Shown here in pieces: positions 61,729 to 64,000 of a DNA stretch of 64,000 nucleotides; within the stretch, counting starts at the first letter, position 1, and every line of letters starts with the position of its first letter. The stretch is from assembly GCF_023517795.1 (NCBI RefSeq), contig NZ_CP082928.1, forward strand, positions 4,092,001-4,156,000. Direction: 5' to 3'. The position numbers and the translations under genes are program-made. This DNA comes from Pseudomonas fulva. GTDB taxonomy: Bacteria; Pseudomonadota; Gammaproteobacteria; Pseudomonadales; Pseudomonadaceae. Under the pieces are notes generated by a model. The model was given only the letters and a program-made list of their open reading frames with translations. It did not search any database and had not been told where the DNA came from.

Positions 61729-63467
61729 GCTGCCTCCTTTCGATACAGCTCGATCATGTCGGCGTCGTTGGCAGCGATAAGGGCTTCGGCTTCTGTCGGG
61801 CAGACGCTGTTGCCGATCAACTTGATCTGCTGGGCAATGGTGAGTGGTTTCCACTCGAGCCGGCCGGTGGCGTGGTTGATGAACAGGCCGCGGTCGATGA
61901 TGTAATCCGGCGTGAAGCCCTGGGCGAGCTTGAGTTCCTGCGGTTTGAGCATGCGCAGGCTGATATCCACCAGCACGTAATCGCCCAGCACCACCAGGTC
62001 CAGCAGTTCGGGGAAATGCTCAGGCAGGTACTTGTGCAGGAAGCGGGCACAAAGCTTGGCCTTCTCCATCAGGTGCGGCGGGAGCAGGTCGGCGGGCACC
62101 TGGTGCACGGTGACCAAGCCAAGACGGGCCTTGGTCGGTAGGGTGTGAGCGGGTTCATTGCAGCTCTGCCACTGTCCGCCGGTGCCGTAGTACTTGATCA
62201 GGTACGCGGTGGCCAGGCGCTGGTTGCTCTTGCCGCAAATGGTGCTAATCGGCGCCGATGCTGCGCGCCCGTCGCCCTGGTAGAAGCCGCCGTTGGCCTG
62301 TTCGAAGTGGCAGGCCGCCACTGCGTGGTGACCGCTGCTGGTGGTGGCGGTGCTAAGCGGTGAGAACATCGCAGAGCCAACACTGCCCTTGCGCAGGGTG
62401 ACCATGGCGGCAGTGACTTGCTGCTGTGGCTTGGCTAGGTGCGCTGAGGCCATGGCGAAGTGACCGCCTTTGATGTTGGCGACCTGGGTGCGCAGCGGCT
62501 CATCAGCTGCGAAGGTGCGCTGACTGCTGGCGTTGGCGAACTCGGTGAGGTGGGCGGCCGCAAGGGCGTGGTCATCCAGCGGGACGGTGAACGGCTGCTC
62601 GGCCATGACGGTGTGACGCCAGAAACCCTTGGCCACTCGCACGTTGGTGTTATGCACCAGGCGTTCGTCGATGATCGATGTGCCAAGGTTGCTGAAGTCG
62701 ATGCACTCGGAGGCTTGGCGCCAGGCATGCTGGCCGCGCTTGGGCTGTTCGTGGTGAGTAGGTACCGGCCAGACGATTGGCCTGCCGTCCGTGCGGCCGA
62801 TCCCGAACCACCGGGTGCGGATGGTGGGTGCGCCGGTATTCGAGGCTCGCCGGATGCGGTGCTCGAAGTTGACGCCGAGGCCGCGCACCAGCGCCTCTTT
62901 GGGTACCCATTGGCCGACCGCGTCCATGATCTCGGTGAAGTCGGGATGGTCGGCTGCCAGGCCGGTGCTGAGGCAGGCCACGAAGGCATCGAAGGTTCTC
63001 CCGGCTAGTTCCTTGATAGGCCTGCCGGTGTCGTCGAGCGGCCCCCATGTGGTGAACTCGGGCACGTTCTCCATGAAAAGCAGGCGCGGGCGAGTGACGT
63101 AGACCCAGTGCACGATCACCCATGCGAGCATGCGCACGCGCTTGCTGCGAGGGGCGGCGCCCTTGGCGCGGCTGAAGTGGCGGCAGTCCGGCGAGGCCCA
63201 AAGGATGCCGACCGGTTGCCCGCCAGTTGCCTGGAGCGGGTCCACCTCGAACACGTCGCTGATGTAGTGGCGCGTGTTCGGGTGGTTGGCGCGGTGCACG
63301 GCGATAGCCAGCGCGTTATGGTTGATCGCTACGTCCGGGTCACGGTAGACCCGGGCGCCGCCACTACTCGCGCCGCCAGCTCCTGCGAAGAGGTCGACGT
63401 ATAGCTCGTGATTGAACGGCAGAGGCTTCTGTGCGACCTGGTGAAGGTGTGGGTTGAAAGCGGTCAT
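61725..63467 (-). CDS. Phage DNA (cytosine-5) methyltransferase
   Basis: 580-residue C5-methyltransferase. Motif I is YVDLFAGAGGASSG (residues 23-36), the catalytic-Cys motif IV variant is SPDCRHFS (Cys95, in place of the usual Pro-Cys-Gln), and motif VI is MENVPEF. A large variable region contains several Pro-Leu-x-Thr-type repeats before the C-terminal motifs IX/X (KLIGNSVCP). It probably protects phage DNA from host restriction or marks it; no partner endonuclease is visible. ATG 63467 is used; the frame extends upstream to 63557 without support. Both ends overlap neighbours by 4 nt. Confidence 0.92.
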   Translation of the reverse strand: MTAFNPHLHQVAQKPLPFNHELYVDLFAGAGGASSGGARVYRDPDVAINHNALAIAVHRANHPNTRHYISDVFEVDPLQATGGQPVGILWASPDCRHFSRAKGAAPRSKRVRMLAWVIVHWVYVTRPRLLFMENVPEFTTWGPLDDTGRPIKELAGRTFDAFVACLSTGLAADHPDFTEIMDAVGQWVPKEALVRGLGVNFEHRIRRASNTGAPTIRTRWFGIGRTDGRPIVWPVPTHHEQPKRGQHAWRQASECIDFSNLGTSIIDERLVHNTNVRVAKGFWRHTVMAEQPFTVPLDDHALAAAHLTEFANASSQRTFAADEPLRTQVANIKGGHFAMASAHLAKPQQQVTAAMVTLRKGSVGSAMFSPLSTATTSSGHHAVAACHFEQANGGFYQGDGRAASAPISTICGKSNQRLATAYLIKYYGTGGQWQSCNEPAHTLPTKARLGLVTVHQVPADLLPPHLMEKAKLCARFLHKYLPEHFPELLDLVVLGDYVLVDISLRMLKPQELKLAQGFTPDYIIDRGLFINHATGRLEWKPLTIAQQIKLIGNSVCPTEAEALIAANDADMIELYRKEAA

Positions 63468-64000
63468 GCAGCACCGCCTGGCTTTCTGCTGCAATCTGCA
63501 CACTGCACCGATCCGGTTTGGCGAATGCCGATGAAGGTTTCGCAACCGCCCTTGCAAGCTGCTGCATGGGCTTGATCAATCTGAGCGGGCGTCAGCTCGG
63601 CGTGCTGCTCGATGCCAAGCAAGCGGCGAATCGGTTGGCCGACCTCGCTTTTGCCGCCTTGTTGGTGGTAGAGCGACCACAGCAACAGGCCTTCCATCTT
63701 CGTCGCCCGGTCAGCCATCTGCTGAAAGCGCGGGTGCAGGTCGATGCAATCTGACTCAGGGTCGAGGATCTGGTTGGCCTCGTTCATGATCACCCACACC
63801 ATGCCGCCGATTACTCGGCCGTAGAAGCTGGGATCTGTGCGTAGCAGGCGGGCCAGGTGGTTGTAGAGAGTGAGCAGGTGCTGGGGGTTCTCGCTGTCGA
63901 ACTCGTCGAGGCCGTCGTGCAGCAGTTTGCCCAGGTCTGCGCCCGCTTCGTGGTTCTGGAACGGCCCACCGAAGCGGGCGTCGAGCAACTGCAGTACCTG
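63464..64000 (-). CDS. Phage hypothetical protein (5' end beyond the window)
   Basis: The minus-strand frame is open to the window edge, giving at least 178 residues. The visible part is helical (LHDGLDEFDSENPQHLLTLYNHLARLL), then SFYGRVIGGMVWVIMNEANQI, and ends in a small Cys cluster (C-x3-C and C-x2-C around CKGGCETF and QCADCSRK) likely to bind zinc. No family recognised. Its stop overlaps the methyltransferase ATG (ATGA), making it part of the same operon. Confidence 0.7.
   Translation of the reverse strand, partial: QVLQLLDARFGGPFQNHEAGADLGKLLHDGLDEFDSENPQHLLTLYNHLARLLRTDPSFYGRVIGGMVWVIMNEANQILDPESDCIDLHPRFQQMADRATKMEGLLLWSLYHQQGGKSEVGQPIRRLLGIEQHAELTPAQIDQAHAAACKGGCETFIGIRQTGSVQCADCSRKPGGAA

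Overview
The window is high-GC chromosomal DNA of a Pseudomonas species. Supporting genes include an H2-type type VI secretion (T6SS) cluster, leuA of the long (558-residue) type, an mprF-virJ pair, rimO, xseA, a complete gamma-glutamyl-putrescine cluster and REP-like palindromes. At the right end it runs into a prophage or integrative island. I cannot name the species from sequence alone.

Region 1 (1-24072) is the end of a T6SS cluster: tagH (5' end cut off by the window), tssJ, tssK, tssL, tssM, then the phosphatase/kinase pair stp1-stk1. This is followed by a payload module: VgrG spike, DUF4123 adaptor, an array of DUF3304-like lipoproteins (probable immunity proteins) and a DUF2235 (Tle1-like) phospholipase effector. 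The payload is tandemly duplicated. Copy A lies at about 8564-15898 and copy B at 16049-24072, and the second unit begins inside a duplicated 3' fragment of stk1. Most of the 5' half is identical between copies (offset 7485 bp). Differences are concentrated in one VgrG patch, the immunity array (three lipoproteins in A, four in B), the catalytic half of the effector, and a C-terminal repeat tract in effector B.

Region 2 (24073-33607) holds a zinc alcohol dehydrogenase, a LysR regulator, and divergently the putrescine catabolic genes puuA-puuC-puuB-puuD plus an APC permease. These turn putrescine into GABA through gamma-glutamylated intermediates.

Region 3 (33608-55085) is ordinary chromosome: leuA with a probable leucine-rich leader peptide, a YbdG-like mechanosensitive channel, a GST, an M23 peptidase, xseA, a two-component system with a Fur-like box upstream, a LysR/SDR divergent pair, an ADP/ATP-translocase-like transporter, a TonB receptor, rimO, an AtoE-type transporter, and virJ-mprF for aminoacyl-phosphatidylglycerol metabolism.

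Region 4 (55086-57697) carries three separate initiator tRNA-fMet transcription units, each with its own consensus promoter and terminator, then a chemotaxis receptor.

Region 5 (57698-64000) is a mobile element. A P4-type integrase and an AT-richer uncharacterised P-loop ATPase lie on the plus strand. Facing them is a translationally coupled phage operon (hypothetical protein, cytosine methyltransferase, DUF2591/NinX-like protein, hypothetical protein, AlpA-like regulator) that continues beyond the window. The ATPase and the diversified lipoprotein/effector cassettes are the best candidates for poorly described biology.
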